Shown: piece by piece, positions 9,002 to 16,466 of the stretch
How the letters are laid out: each line of letters starts with the position of its first letter
Position numbering within the stretch: the stretch's first letter is position 1
DNA from: Myxococcales bacterium
GTDB lineage: Bacteria > Myxococcota_A > Polyangia > GCA-2747355
Assembly: GCA_020431405.1 (NCBI GenBank)
Contig: JAGQIK010000688.1
Span: forward strand, 1 to 34,752
DNA length: 34,752 bases
Direction of reading: 5' to 3'
Translations under genes and position numbers: made by a program
The notes under the pieces: generated by a model
What the model was told of the DNA's origin: nothing
Seen by the model: only the letters and a program-made list of their open reading frames with translations
Database searches by the model: none

Positions 9002-10960
9002 ATGAAGACACAGCAGGGCATCAACTTCGTCGAGACGGCCGACGTGCGGCGCTGGCTGCGCGACTCGGGCAAGCTGCGCGACTACACGCGCCGCATCGGC
9101 CAGAGCCGTCTCGACGGCAACTACCTCGAGCAAGAGCTCGGGCTGCCACTGCACCTGCGCTTCGTCATCGAGCGCCTCTCCGACGCCGACCCCGAAGGCG
9201 AGGTCGAGCACGAGTACGTGCTCTCCTCGATCCCCTTCTACAGCCTCTGCACGGGGCTGTTCTTGCCGCTCTCGGGCATGCAGCCCGACAAGACCGCCTA
9301 CATCTTCGGCCTCGAGACGGACGCGCCGCCGATGGCTGCCGAACGCGAGCAGCTGCTGGCGACCTTCGTCGAAAAAGACGTCGGCCTCACGCTGGTGCAG
9401 AAGCTGGCCTGCATCCTCGGCGACCCGTTCCTCGGCCGCCCGAGCACGTTTCGCCGCGACAGCCTGGTGCGCCTGCTGCTGTCGATGGTGCTGCGCTCGC
9501 GCCGCGAGATGGTCGACCGGCTGACCATCGTCGGCGAGGTCGCCGTGCTGTTCGCCGAGAGCCGCCCCACGCTCAAGCAAGAGCCGCCGCTCACCGCCGC
9601 CGAGGTGCTCGAGACGCTGCGCCTGATGCCAGCCGAAAAGCGCCTCTTCAAGTTCGACATCCTGCGCTCGCTCTTCGACCGCTGCGGCAAGCTCGAAGCG
9701 TACTTCCTGGCGCGGCTGATCCTGCGCAAGGCAGGCTTCGGCTTCGACTACCAGGGGCCGCTGATCGCGCGCAAGCTCGCCGAGCACTTCGGCGCGCGCG
9801 AAGAGCAGGTCGCGCACGCGATGGCGCTCACCGACGCCTTCCACGTGGCGCGCATCCTCGCCGACGAAGGCCCCGAGGGGCTGCGCAAGGTGCAGCTGCA
9901 GCCGCTGGTGCCGGTGCGCCCGGCGCTCGCCACCGGCTCGGCGGCAGACGTCAAAAAGTACCCGGTGTGGGTCGAGCGCAAGTACGACGGCATTCGCCTG
10001 ATGCTGCACAAGTCCACCGACTCGCGCGGCGGCATCCTATGCGGCGCCTACACGCGAACCCGCGGCGACTGGCTCGAGCAGATCCCCGGCATCGACTACA
10101 CCATCAAGTCGCTGCCGTGCCGCAACTGCATCGTCGACGGCGAGCTCTACGGCACCGTGCTCGACGTCGATCGCGGCTCGCGTCCGGCCTCGGTCTACGA
10201 CGTCTTCGCCATGCTGCAGGGCGAGCGCCCCGGCGCGCCGCTCAATCTCAAGTTCGCGGCCTTCGATCTGATCTACCTCAACGGCGAGGACCTGACGCAG
10301 CTTCCGCTCTCCGAGCGCCGCCGCCGGCTGCAGATGCTGCTCGCGCCGACCGCGCAGATGCCGCTGCCGGTGCCGATCTCGCTGTCCGAAGGCCAGCTGG
10401 CCAAAGACAAAGACGACGTCAACCGCCTCTACCAGCACTTCAGACACCAAGGCTACGAAGGCATCATCGCCAAGGACCTCGACGGCCCGTACCTTTTGTC
10501 ATCGCGCGACCCGACGTGGCTCAAGCGCAAGCCGATGATCACCCTCGACCTGGTGGTCCTCGCCGCCGTCTTCGCCGTCACGACGAAAGAGCGCGCCGGC
10601 CTCTTCGGCAGCTACGTCATCGGCGCGCGCACCAAGGAGAACACCTTCGAGGACGTGGGCGACGTGGCCGGCGTCGACCGCGTGCGCGACGCCGAGATCC
10701 AGACCGAGATCATGCGCGAGGGGCTGATCACCGGCCGGCGTATCGAGCGGCAGAGCGCCTCGGGCGTGCGCCCGGGCCTCGAGCTCAAGCCGCACCTCGT
10801 CATCACCGTGCGCTTCGAGGGCATCACGCGCGACTATCAGACCCAGGTCCTGAGCCTGCGCGATCCCAAGCTGGTGCACATCCGTTCCGACAAGACGCCA
10901 CTCGAGGCGAGCACTGTCGATGACATCGAAGAGATCTTTCTGCGCCAGCGCGTTGGCTAG
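9002..10960 (+). CDS. ATP-dependent DNA ligase, ligase-I type with N-terminal DNA-binding domain
   Basis: A 652-residue protein that should seal nicks in duplex DNA using ATP. The adenylation motif is KYDGIR with Lys327 as the AMP-accepting lysine. Other nucleotidyltransferase motifs are visible: FAAFDLIYLNG, EGIIAKDL and WLKRKP. Residues about 130-310 match the all-helical DNA-binding domain of archaeal and eukaryotic ligase I (FDILRSLFDRCGKLEAYFLA), and an OB-fold domain follows the catalytic core up to about residue 645. The first 125 residues are extra and unrecognised. Bacterial ATP-dependent ligases are accessory repair enzymes beside the NAD-dependent LigA. It starts 18 bases after the RadA-like ATPase gene, with GGAG about 12 bases upstream of the ATG. 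The 3' end overlaps the next gene's ATG by 41 bases. There is no Ku, polymerase or nuclease domain, so it is not LigD. Confidence 0.93.
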   Translation: MKTQQGINFVETADVRRWLRDSGKLRDYTRRIGQSRLDGNYLEQELGLPLHLRFVIERLSDADPEGEVEHEYVLSSIPFYSLCTGLFLPLSGMQPDKTAYIFGLETDAPPMAAEREQLLATFVEKDVGLTLVQKLACILGDPFLGRPSTFRRDSLVRLLLSMVLRSRREMVDRLTIVGEVAVLFAESRPTLKQEPPLTAAEVLETLRLMPAEKRLFKFDILRSLFDRCGKLEAYFLARLILRKAGFGFDYQGPLIARKLAEHFGAREEQVAHAMALTDAFHVARILADEGPEGLRKVQLQPLVPVRPALATGSAADVKKYPVWVERKYDGIRLMLHKSTDSRGGILCGAYTRTRGDWLEQIPGIDYTIKSLPCRNCIVDGELYGTVLDVDRGSRPASVYDVFAMLQGERPGAPLNLKFAAFDLIYLNGEDLTQLPLSERRRRLQMLLAPTAQMPLPVPISLSEGQLAKDKDDVNRLYQHFRHQGYEGIIAKDLDGPYLLSSRDPTWLKRKPMITLDLVVLAAVFAVTTKERAGLFGSYVIGARTKENTFEDVGDVAGVDRVRDAEIQTEIMREGLITGRRIERQSASGVRPGLELKPHLVITVRFEGITRDYQTQVLSLRDPKLVHIRSDKTPLEASTVDDIEEIFLRQRVG

Positions 10961-11567
10961 CGCGTTGACCAGCGCGTGCGCCCGCGCGCTGATCGTCGCC
11001 GCGACGCTGCTGCTCGCTGTCGGCTGCGGCGCGCGCAGCGGCCAGCGCAGCGCCCACGACAGCGACGGCTCGCCCGTGCCACCGCGCGACAGCGGTGTTC
11101 GCGACAACCTGCTGCTCGACACGCCGGGGCCACCGCTCGACATGCGCCGCGTCGACAGCTGCCTGCCGATTCCGGCCAGCCAGGTGCAGGGCACCTACGC
11201 CGGCAAGTGGACGGGCACCTACCGCTGCCCGGGACAGCTCAGCGTGACCGTCAACGGCGAGCTCAAGTTCACGCTCTCACCCGCCGACACACCCGACTCC
11301 TTTCGCGTGCGCGGCGACATGGTCGGCACGGTTGTGAGCGTCGGCGTGCCCTTCGCCACGCCCATCGAGGGCACCATGGGCTGTACCGCGCTCGACGCTC
11401 AGCTGCCGCGTATCGCGGTTGGCAGCGGCACCGAGGTCTTCCTCGGCACGGGCACGCTGCGCGGTACCTTCGTCGCGTCGCCGCGCAGTTTTCCCAACGG
11501 CAGCTGGCGCGCGCAGCAGAGCAACAGCTCCTGCACCGCCAGCGGCACCTGGAGCGCCTTCCGCTAG
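10920..11567 (+). CDS. Small predicted lipoprotein of unknown function
   Basis: A 215-residue protein if the ATG at 10920 is used; this start lies inside the ligase gene. TTG codons at 10953 and 10965 are alternatives, the second one just after the ligase stop. A positively charged head and hydrophobic stretch lead to a lipobox, LLLAVGC, with Cys36 as the lipidated residue. After an Asp/Pro-rich linker comes a compact beta-rich domain (about residues 85-215) with a GTYAGKWTGTYRCPG opening and paired cysteines (Cys80 region, RCPG, GCTA, SSCTASG) that may form disulfides. No enzyme motif was seen. It ends 18 bases from the convergent cytochrome gene. The overlap with the ligase may just be compact packing; a lipoprotein has no obvious part in DNA repair. 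Confidence 0.75.
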   Translation: MTSKRSFCASALASALTSACARALIVAATLLLAVGCGARSGQRSAHDSDGSPVPPRDSGVRDNLLLDTPGPPLDMRRVDSCLPIPASQVQGTYAGKWTGTYRCPGQLSVTVNGELKFTLSPADTPDSFRVRGDMVGTVVSVGVPFATPIEGTMGCTALDAQLPRIAVGSGTEVFLGTGTLRGTFVASPRSFPNGSWRAQQSNSSCTASGTWSAFR

Positions 11568-11585
11568 CGCCTCGCCCGCTGTCGG

Positions 11586-12095
11586 CTACGGGTGCAGGAC
11601 GATCTTGCCGGCCGCCTGCACCGTCAGCGGCGCCGACAGCGCGACGCCGTTGGCCTTGAGGTCGAAGGCGAGGATCGCCAGGTACTCGTCCGCCGCGAGC
11701 GTGCCGGGTTTTTTTGCCGGCATGTACTTCATCACCCATTTCCCCACGTCGAGCGCCGTACGGAACTTGACCTGCCGCGCCTTGGCCGATGACGGCGGAT
11801 CGAGCGGCAGCGCCGACTTGCCCACCACGGCCGGTGCGCCGCCGCTGCCCTGGCCCGCGTTTCCGTGACAGCCAGCGCAGTATTGGCCATAGAGCTTCTG
11901 CCCACGTGCGATCTGCGCCGAGACGTCGCCCGCCCCGCCGCCAGCCGCGGCCACGGGCGTGCTGGCGCCGGCGCTGGTGCTGCCGGGCTTGCTGCAGCCC
12001 GCGGCGAGCGCGAGCAGCACGAGGGCAAACGAGACGTGTAGCAGACAGATTCGTCGCAGAAGACTTTTCGGCGACCAGCCAGTTCGGTATTCCAT
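11586..12095 (-). CDS. Lipid-anchored mono-haem c-type cytochrome
   Basis: A 169-residue protein starting at the ATG at 12095, with AAGGGAG about eight bases upstream; longer in-frame starts lack such a site. The signal peptide ends in the lipobox LALAAGC (Cys34). After an Ala/Gly/Ser linker there is one haem-binding motif, YCAGCHG (Cys73, Cys76, His77), with axial Met likely Met125 in KYMPAKKPG. This is a class I cytochrome c fold on the periplasmic side of a membrane, where it would carry electrons. No oxidase or dehydrogenase is adjacent. It is divergent from the ECF sigma factor gene, with 115 bases between the starts. A TGTAAC element on the minus strand at 12145-12150 could be a sigma-factor -35 for this gene too, though I do not see a good matching -10. 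Confidence 0.9.
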   Translation of the reverse strand: MEYRTGWSPKSLLRRICLLHVSFALVLLALAAGCSKPGSTSAGASTPVAAAGGGAGDVSAQIARGQKLYGQYCAGCHGNAGQGSGGAPAVVGKSALPLDPPSSAKARQVKFRTALDVGKWVMKYMPAKKPGTLAADEYLAILAFDLKANGVALSAPLTVQAAGKIVLHP

Positions 12096-12164
12096 GTCGA
12101 GGCTCCCTTCTTTGCCGAGCATCGAGGCGCGAGGGGCTGCGGTTGTTACATGTTGATTTCGTGC

Positions 12165-12190
12165 GTAACGTCTGGCCGCGGCGGCGCGTC
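12165..12190 (+). promoter_or_regulatory. Candidate ECF-type promoter of the sigma factor gene
   Basis: GTAAC at 12165-12169 and CGTC at 12187-12190 are 17 bases apart, the 'AAC ... CGTC' pattern common to promoters that ECF sigma factors use for their own genes. The predicted start of transcription is only about 15 bases from the ATG at 12211, and a strong GGAGGAGG site lies between. An inverted GTTAC at 12145-12149 faces the divergent cytochrome gene. This suggests self-activation (inference). Confidence 0.45.
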
Positions 12191-12210
12191 GTTGAGGGAG
12201 GAGGACGCAC

Positions 12211-12918
12211 ATGATCGGAGCGGCGGCAGTCCAGCGCGACTACGGAGCCATCGAGGACGCCGAGATCGTCGAGCGCGTGCGCGCTGGCGATCGCGAGCTC
12301 TTCGAGGTGTTGATGCGGCGCTACAACCAGCGCCTCTTTCGGGTGGCGCGGGCGGTGCTCGGCGACGACGCGCGCGCCGAGGAGGCGGTGCAAGAGGCCT
12401 ACCTGCGCGCCTACACGCAGCTCGCGCAGCTCGCCAGCGGCGCCGCGTTCGGCGCCTGGGTCACGCGCATCACCGTGCGCGAGGCCTGCACGCGCCGGCG
12501 CCGCGACGCGCGCGAGGCCAGCGTCGAGGCCGAGCGCGCCGAGCGCATCGCCGCCGACGCCGACGCGCCGATCCCGCTGCACCGCACCCTCGCTCGAGAC
12601 CCCGAGACGGCCGCAGCGCAGCGCCAGCTGAGGCAGGTGCTCGAAACGGCCATCGAGGAGCTGCCCGAAGGCGCGCGCGAGGTCTTCGTGCTGCGCGAGC
12701 TCGAGGAGCTCTCCAGCGCGGAGACCGCCGAGTGTCTGGGGATCACCGACTCGGCCGTTCGCGTGCGGCTTCACCGCGCGCGCGCGCACCTGCGGGCCGT
12801 CATCGAGCGCGAGATCGGCGTCGCCTGCAAGGACATCTTCGCCTTCGCCGGCGCCCGCTGCGACCGCATCGTGCGCGCCGTGCTGGCGATGATCGCCGCA
12901 GGCCCCCGCGCGCTCTAG
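12211..12918 (+). CDS. ECF-family RNA polymerase sigma factor
   Basis: A 235-residue sigma-70 family protein of the ECF class. Region 2 is at about residues 20-95 (FEVLMRRYNQRLFRVARAVL, then EEAVQEAYLRAY). Region 4 with its helix-turn-helix is at about 150-205 (LPEGAREVFVLRELEELS, then LGITDSAVRVRLHRARAHL). The C-terminal tail has the paired-cysteine pattern CKDIFAFAGARCDRIV, seen in a subset of ECF factors. The start is well supported by GGAGGAGG just upstream. No anti-sigma gene is next to it: the neighbours are a cytochrome lipoprotein and an amidohydrolase lipoprotein, so control may be by the tail cysteines or by a distant partner (inference). Likely targets are itself, the divergent cytochrome gene and perhaps the downstream amidohydrolase gene 40 bases away. 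Confidence 0.95.
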   Translation: MIGAAAVQRDYGAIEDAEIVERVRAGDRELFEVLMRRYNQRLFRVARAVLGDDARAEEAVQEAYLRAYTQLAQLASGAAFGAWVTRITVREACTRRRRDAREASVEAERAERIAADADAPIPLHRTLARDPETAAAQRQLRQVLETAIEELPEGAREVFVLRELEELSSAETAECLGITDSAVRVRLHRARAHLRAVIEREIGVACKDIFAFAGARCDRIVRAVLAMIAAGPRAL

Positions 12919-12958
12919 AGACTTGCCGCCCGGCCATCCTCTGTCGTAGAGGAGAGGC

Positions 12959-14137
12959 ATGTGTGTCCTGCTCCGCAAAGCGCTGCTGCCCGCGGTCTTG
13001 ACCTTGCTGCTCGTTGCCTGTCCGGCGCGTGATGGTCAGGGCCCACATGGCTCGAAGCTCGCCAAGGTCCCGCGCGGCAAGACGCGGCGCGGCGTGGCGG
13101 CGCTGCCGCTCGCCGACTGGGCGCCGCGATCGATGCTGGAGGTCAAGCGCACGCCGATCAGCAAGCCCTCGCATCCGGTCGTCGACGTGCACACGCACCT
13201 CGGCCACACCGCCGACGTCGCTGCCGCCGTCAAGATGATGGACAAGCTCGGCATCGAGACCGTGGTCAACCTCGACGGCTCGTGGGGCAAGCGCCTGCGC
13301 GAGAACCTGGCGCGCTTCGACAAAAAGTACCCAGGCCGCTTTCTGACCTACGCGCTGATCGACTTTTCTGGCATCGACGGGGCCGACTGGGGCAAGAAGC
13401 GCGCGGCACAGCTGGCCAAGGACTTCGAGGCCGGCGCCAAGGGGCTCAAGATCCACAAGTCGCTGGGGCTGACGATCCGCTACAAGGACGGGCGCCGGCT
13501 GGCGCTCGACGACGCCAAGCTCGATCCGATCTGGCGCACCTGCGCGCGCTACAAACGCCCCGTCGAGTGGCACGTCGCAGACCCAGCGGCCTTCTTCACC
13601 AAGCTCGACCGCAACAACGAACGCTGGCACGAGCTGGGCGAGCACCCGCACTGGTCCTTCGCCGACCGCAAGCGCTTCCCCACGCGCGCGCAGCTGTTCA
13701 TGGAGCGCGAGCGCGTGCTCAAGCGCCACCGCGAGACGACGTTCATCGGCGCGCACATGGGCAACTGGCCCGAGAACCTGGCGCAGGTCGGCAGGTGGCT
13801 CGACGCGCATCCGAACTTCTTCGTCGACATCGACGCGCGCATCAACGAGCTCGGCCGCCAACCCTACACGGCGCGGCGCTTTCTGATGCGCTACCAGGAC
13901 CGCGTGCTCTTCGGCACCGACACCGGCGCCATCACGCGCCCCGTCTACGAGACGTACTACCGCTTCCTCGAGACCGACGACGAGTACTTCGACACCGCCC
14001 CGGCCAACGGACGGCAAGGCTTCTGGATGGTCTACGGCCTCAAGCTGCCCAAGGCGGTGCTGCGCAAGCTCTACCGCGACAACGCGCGGCGACTGCTGGC
14101 GTTCGAGCCGTACAAGCCGCCCGCCGGAAACAAGTAG
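12959..14137 (+). CDS. Amidohydrolase-2 family lipoprotein
   Basis: A 392-residue protein with lipobox TLLLVAC (Cys21), so probably lipid-anchored in the envelope. The TIM-barrel metal site of the amidohydrolase_2 family is visible: VDVHTHLGH (His78, His80), WHVADP (His205), GAHMGNW (His266) and FGTDTG (Asp321). This family includes decarboxylases and lactone or amide hydrolases; the substrate cannot be read from sequence. Most relatives are cytoplasmic, so the export signal is unusual. AGAGGAGAGGC precedes the ATG. It lies 40 bases after the sigma factor gene in the same direction, so co-transcription is plausible. A repeat-rich spacer separates it from the convergent GH36 gene. Confidence 0.88.
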   Translation: MCVLLRKALLPAVLTLLLVACPARDGQGPHGSKLAKVPRGKTRRGVAALPLADWAPRSMLEVKRTPISKPSHPVVDVHTHLGHTADVAAAVKMMDKLGIETVVNLDGSWGKRLRENLARFDKKYPGRFLTYALIDFSGIDGADWGKKRAAQLAKDFEAGAKGLKIHKSLGLTIRYKDGRRLALDDAKLDPIWRTCARYKRPVEWHVADPAAFFTKLDRNNERWHELGEHPHWSFADRKRFPTRAQLFMERERVLKRHRETTFIGAHMGNWPENLAQVGRWLDAHPNFFVDIDARINELGRQPYTARRFLMRYQDRVLFGTDTGAITRPVYETYYRFLETDDEYFDTAPANGRQGFWMVYGLKLPKAVLRKLYRDNARRLLAFEPYKPPAGNK

Positions 14138-14148
14138 GGCAGCAAGCA

Positions 14149-14179
14149 GGGCCTCGGGCCTCGGGCCTCGGGCCTCGGG
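14149..14179 (+). repeat. Four tandem GGGCCTC heptamers
   Basis: Four perfect copies of the 7-base unit plus GGG lie 11 bases after the stop of the amidohydrolase gene. The same unit recurs at 30744-30771, and its complement is at 14275-14302. Together with the latter it could form a long stem with a loop of about 95 bases between two convergent genes and act as a two-way terminator (inference). Confidence 0.9.
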
Positions 14180-14274
14180 ACTCCACGCCGGCGCCCTGCA
14201 CCGTTCGCACGGGCCCGGTTGTCTACGTCGTGGCACTGCGAGGCGCGAAGCGCGAGCCTACGGTGCGACCTGAA

Positions 14275-14302
14275 GCCCGAGGCCTGAGGCCCGAGGCCTG
14301 AC
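14275..14302 (-). repeat. Four tandem GCCYGAG heptamers, inverse of 14149-14179
   Basis: The units GCCCGAG, GCCTGAG, GCCCGAG and GCCTGAC are the reverse complement (with C/T changes) of the heptamer at 14149-14179. The array sits directly after the stop of the leftward GH36 gene. The 95 bases between the two arrays contain no gene I can support. Confidence 0.85.
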
Positions 14303-14303
14303 G

Positions 14304-16466
14304 CTACTTCAGCGGCTGCGCCTCGACGAGCAGATGGTCGACGAAGCTGACGTCGAGCCGCGGCGGCGCGCCGCCGGCCTTGACCTGCACCTCGCCGAGC
14401 GCCTTCTTGGCGACGTAGTCGACGATGCGGTAGCGCCCCGGCGCGAGCCCGCGCAGCTCGAGCGCGCCACGAAAGGCGCCCTTGGCGAAGACGCCGTAGT
14501 GCAGCACGTGGTCCTTCTCGACGACGTGCACCTCGGGGCGGTCGAAGCCGATGTCGTAGAGCTCGCCACGGTAGCGCCCGCTGGCGAGGCCCTGCTCGTT
14601 GAAGACGCGGATCCAGCGCGTCCAGTGGCGCTCTTTGCCCGCGTCGAGAAACATCGTCTGGCGCCCCTGGTCGGGCAGCGCGCGGCTCGGTCGCGGCCAG
14701 GTGAACTTGGTGCCGACCACGGCGCCGGTACCGATCGAGGCGGCGAAGTCGCGGCCGACCTCTTTGCCTTTGTCGAAGCGGGTCAGCTCGACGTGGTCGC
14801 CGTAGACGGCGAAGTGATCGCCAAGCAGCGCCTTGAGCAGCTTGACGCGCCGCCGCACCTGCACGCTGCCGACGGGATCGGCGGTCACCGCCTGGTTCAT
14901 GTAGGGCAGCCAGACGTGGTGCGGCGTGGTGCCGCAGGGACAGATCTCGGTCACCGCCTGCGGCTTGAGCTTGTGCGTGGTGCTGTAGATCTCGCGCATG
15001 ATCTCGGCGAGGGCGCGCGGTGCGTCGTCGGGGCTCTTGTGCTTGTGCGCCGGGTTGTGACACGGCGGTACGGCGAAAACGACGTCGAGCTTGTGGCCGT
15101 CGAAGCCCCAGCGCTTGATGAAGCGCTCGGTGAGCAGGTGCACGTAGGCGCGCACGTCGGGCAGCGCCGGACAGAGCAGCGCGAGGTCGCGCACGCCGCG
15201 CGCCACCTTTCCATGCTTGTCGAGGATCAGCCACTCGGGGTGGCGCTTGGCCACCAGCGAATCCTGATAGACGTGCGAGGCGTAGCGCTTGCCCTTGGTC
15301 TCGACGACCAGCGGGATCCACCACAGCTTGACCTTCAGCCCGGCCTCGTGCGCGGTGCGCACCAGCAGCTTGAGGCCTTGGCCCGTGCTGCCATAGAGCG
15401 ACTTGCGCGGCGTCCAGTCGCCGTAGCGTTCGAACCAGCGGTCGTCGACCACCAGCCAGCGCAGGCCCAGCGCCTTGAGCTTGAAGATCACGCCCGTCAT
15501 CTCGTCGACGGCCGCGTTGAACTCGTAGCCCCACGAGCACCAGATCCCTTCGTAGGCAGACTGCGGCGGCTTCGGCGCGCGCAGCCCCTGGTCAGCGAGC
15601 ATGCGACGGTAGGTCGAGACGGCGCGATAGAAGTCGCCGGCGTGCGCGTGCACGAACCCGGGCAAGCTCGCGAGCTCGGCGCCCGGTGCAAGCGGCGCCA
15701 GCGCGCGCTGCTCGAGCGCCAGCGTCACCGCGCCGCGCGCGTCGCGCTCGAGCGGCGCGTAGGCCGCCGAGTATGCCTCGGGCGAGCTATGGCCAACGGC
15801 GACGCCAGCGCTGCGCGACCAGACGTCGTTGAGCGGCAGGCCGCCGCCGGCGCCTTTGCCCGCGGGCGCCGCACCGAGGAAGTTCTCGGAGCGCTGCGCC
15901 TTGGCCAGCGAAAAGACGTACGGCTTGCCCCACTTGATGGCCGCCCCCTGGAACGCCCAGCGCGCAGCCGCGCGCAACGTGATGTTGGTCTGGCGAAAAC
16001 GCGCCAAACGCAGCGGTGTCTTGCCGCCGTTCTTTAGGCGCGCCGAGACGAACAGCGTGCCGGCGTAGCGCGGGTAGCGATCGATGAACACCGACAGCGT
16101 CAGCACGCCACGGCGCGCGACCACCGTGACGCGCTCGCCGCGGCCGAAGGCGCCGGCAAGCGCTTGCCGTGTCGGGCGCGCGCCGTCGGCGACGATGAAG
16201 TCGCCCGAAGAGACGCCCGCGATCGCCGCGTCGAAGAGCGCGGGCGAAGGCGCGTCGTCGGGGCTGAGGCGGATCCAGCTGCCCGAGCGCTCGTACCACA
16301 GCGTTGGCCGCAGCCGTCGGTCGAGCGCCAGCTTGAGCGCGCCGCTTTGCACCAGCGCCGCGACGGCTTGATGCGCGGGACCACGCGGCGGACGCGCTGG
16401 ACAGCTCGCTAGCGCGAGCAGCGCGGCGGACAGCGCGACGGCGCGCGCGCGCAGAACCCGCCTCAC
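14304..16466 (-). CDS. GH36-like alpha-galactosidase lipoprotein
   Basis: A 720-residue protein. I take the GTG at 16466 as start because it overlaps the bioB stop by four bases (GTGA) and opens a lipoprotein signal peptide, MRRVLRARAV then LALASC (Cys22). Upstream in-frame sequence is the antisense-like shadow of bioB. The middle holds a GH27/GH36-type (beta/alpha) barrel: GIWCSWGYEFN, WLVVDDRWFERYGDW, KLWWIPLVV, then WGFDGHKLD with Asp461 as likely nucleophile and TADPVGS with Asp530 as likely acid/base. The 69-residue spacing fits known family members. An N-terminal beta domain and a C-terminal beta domain flank the barrel. It should cleave alpha-galactosides or related alpha-linked sugars at the cell surface; exact substrate unknown. 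It is last in the run with bioB, although no metabolic link to biotin is obvious. Confidence 0.85.
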   Translation of the reverse strand: MRRVLRARAVALSAALLALASCPARPPRGPAHQAVAALVQSGALKLALDRRLRPTLWYERSGSWIRLSPDDAPSPALFDAAIAGVSSGDFIVADGARPTRQALAGAFGRGERVTVVARRGVLTLSVFIDRYPRYAGTLFVSARLKNGGKTPLRLARFRQTNITLRAAARWAFQGAAIKWGKPYVFSLAKAQRSENFLGAAPAGKGAGGGLPLNDVWSRSAGVAVGHSSPEAYSAAYAPLERDARGAVTLALEQRALAPLAPGAELASLPGFVHAHAGDFYRAVSTYRRMLADQGLRAPKPPQSAYEGIWCSWGYEFNAAVDEMTGVIFKLKALGLRWLVVDDRWFERYGDWTPRKSLYGSTGQGLKLLVRTAHEAGLKVKLWWIPLVVETKGKRYASHVYQDSLVAKRHPEWLILDKHGKVARGVRDLALLCPALPDVRAYVHLLTERFIKRWGFDGHKLDVVFAVPPCHNPAHKHKSPDDAPRALAEIMREIYSTTHKLKPQAVTEICPCGTTPHHVWLPYMNQAVTADPVGSVQVRRRVKLLKALLGDHFAVYGDHVELTRFDKGKEVGRDFAASIGTGAVVGTKFTWPRPSRALPDQGRQTMFLDAGKERHWTRWIRVFNEQGLASGRYRGELYDIGFDRPEVHVVEKDHVLHYGVFAKGAFRGALELRGLAPGRYRIVDYVAKKALGEVQVKAGGAPPRLDVSFVDHLLVEAQPLK

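Noticed and set aside
7682-10009. Long minus-strand open frame opposite the ATPase and ligase genes
   Set aside because: Both plus-strand genes have clear catalytic motifs; the reverse product is His/Ala/Arg-rich noise.
14180-14274. Small RNA or gene between the two heptamer arrays
   Set aside because: No promoter, start site or conserved fold was recognisable in these 95 bases.
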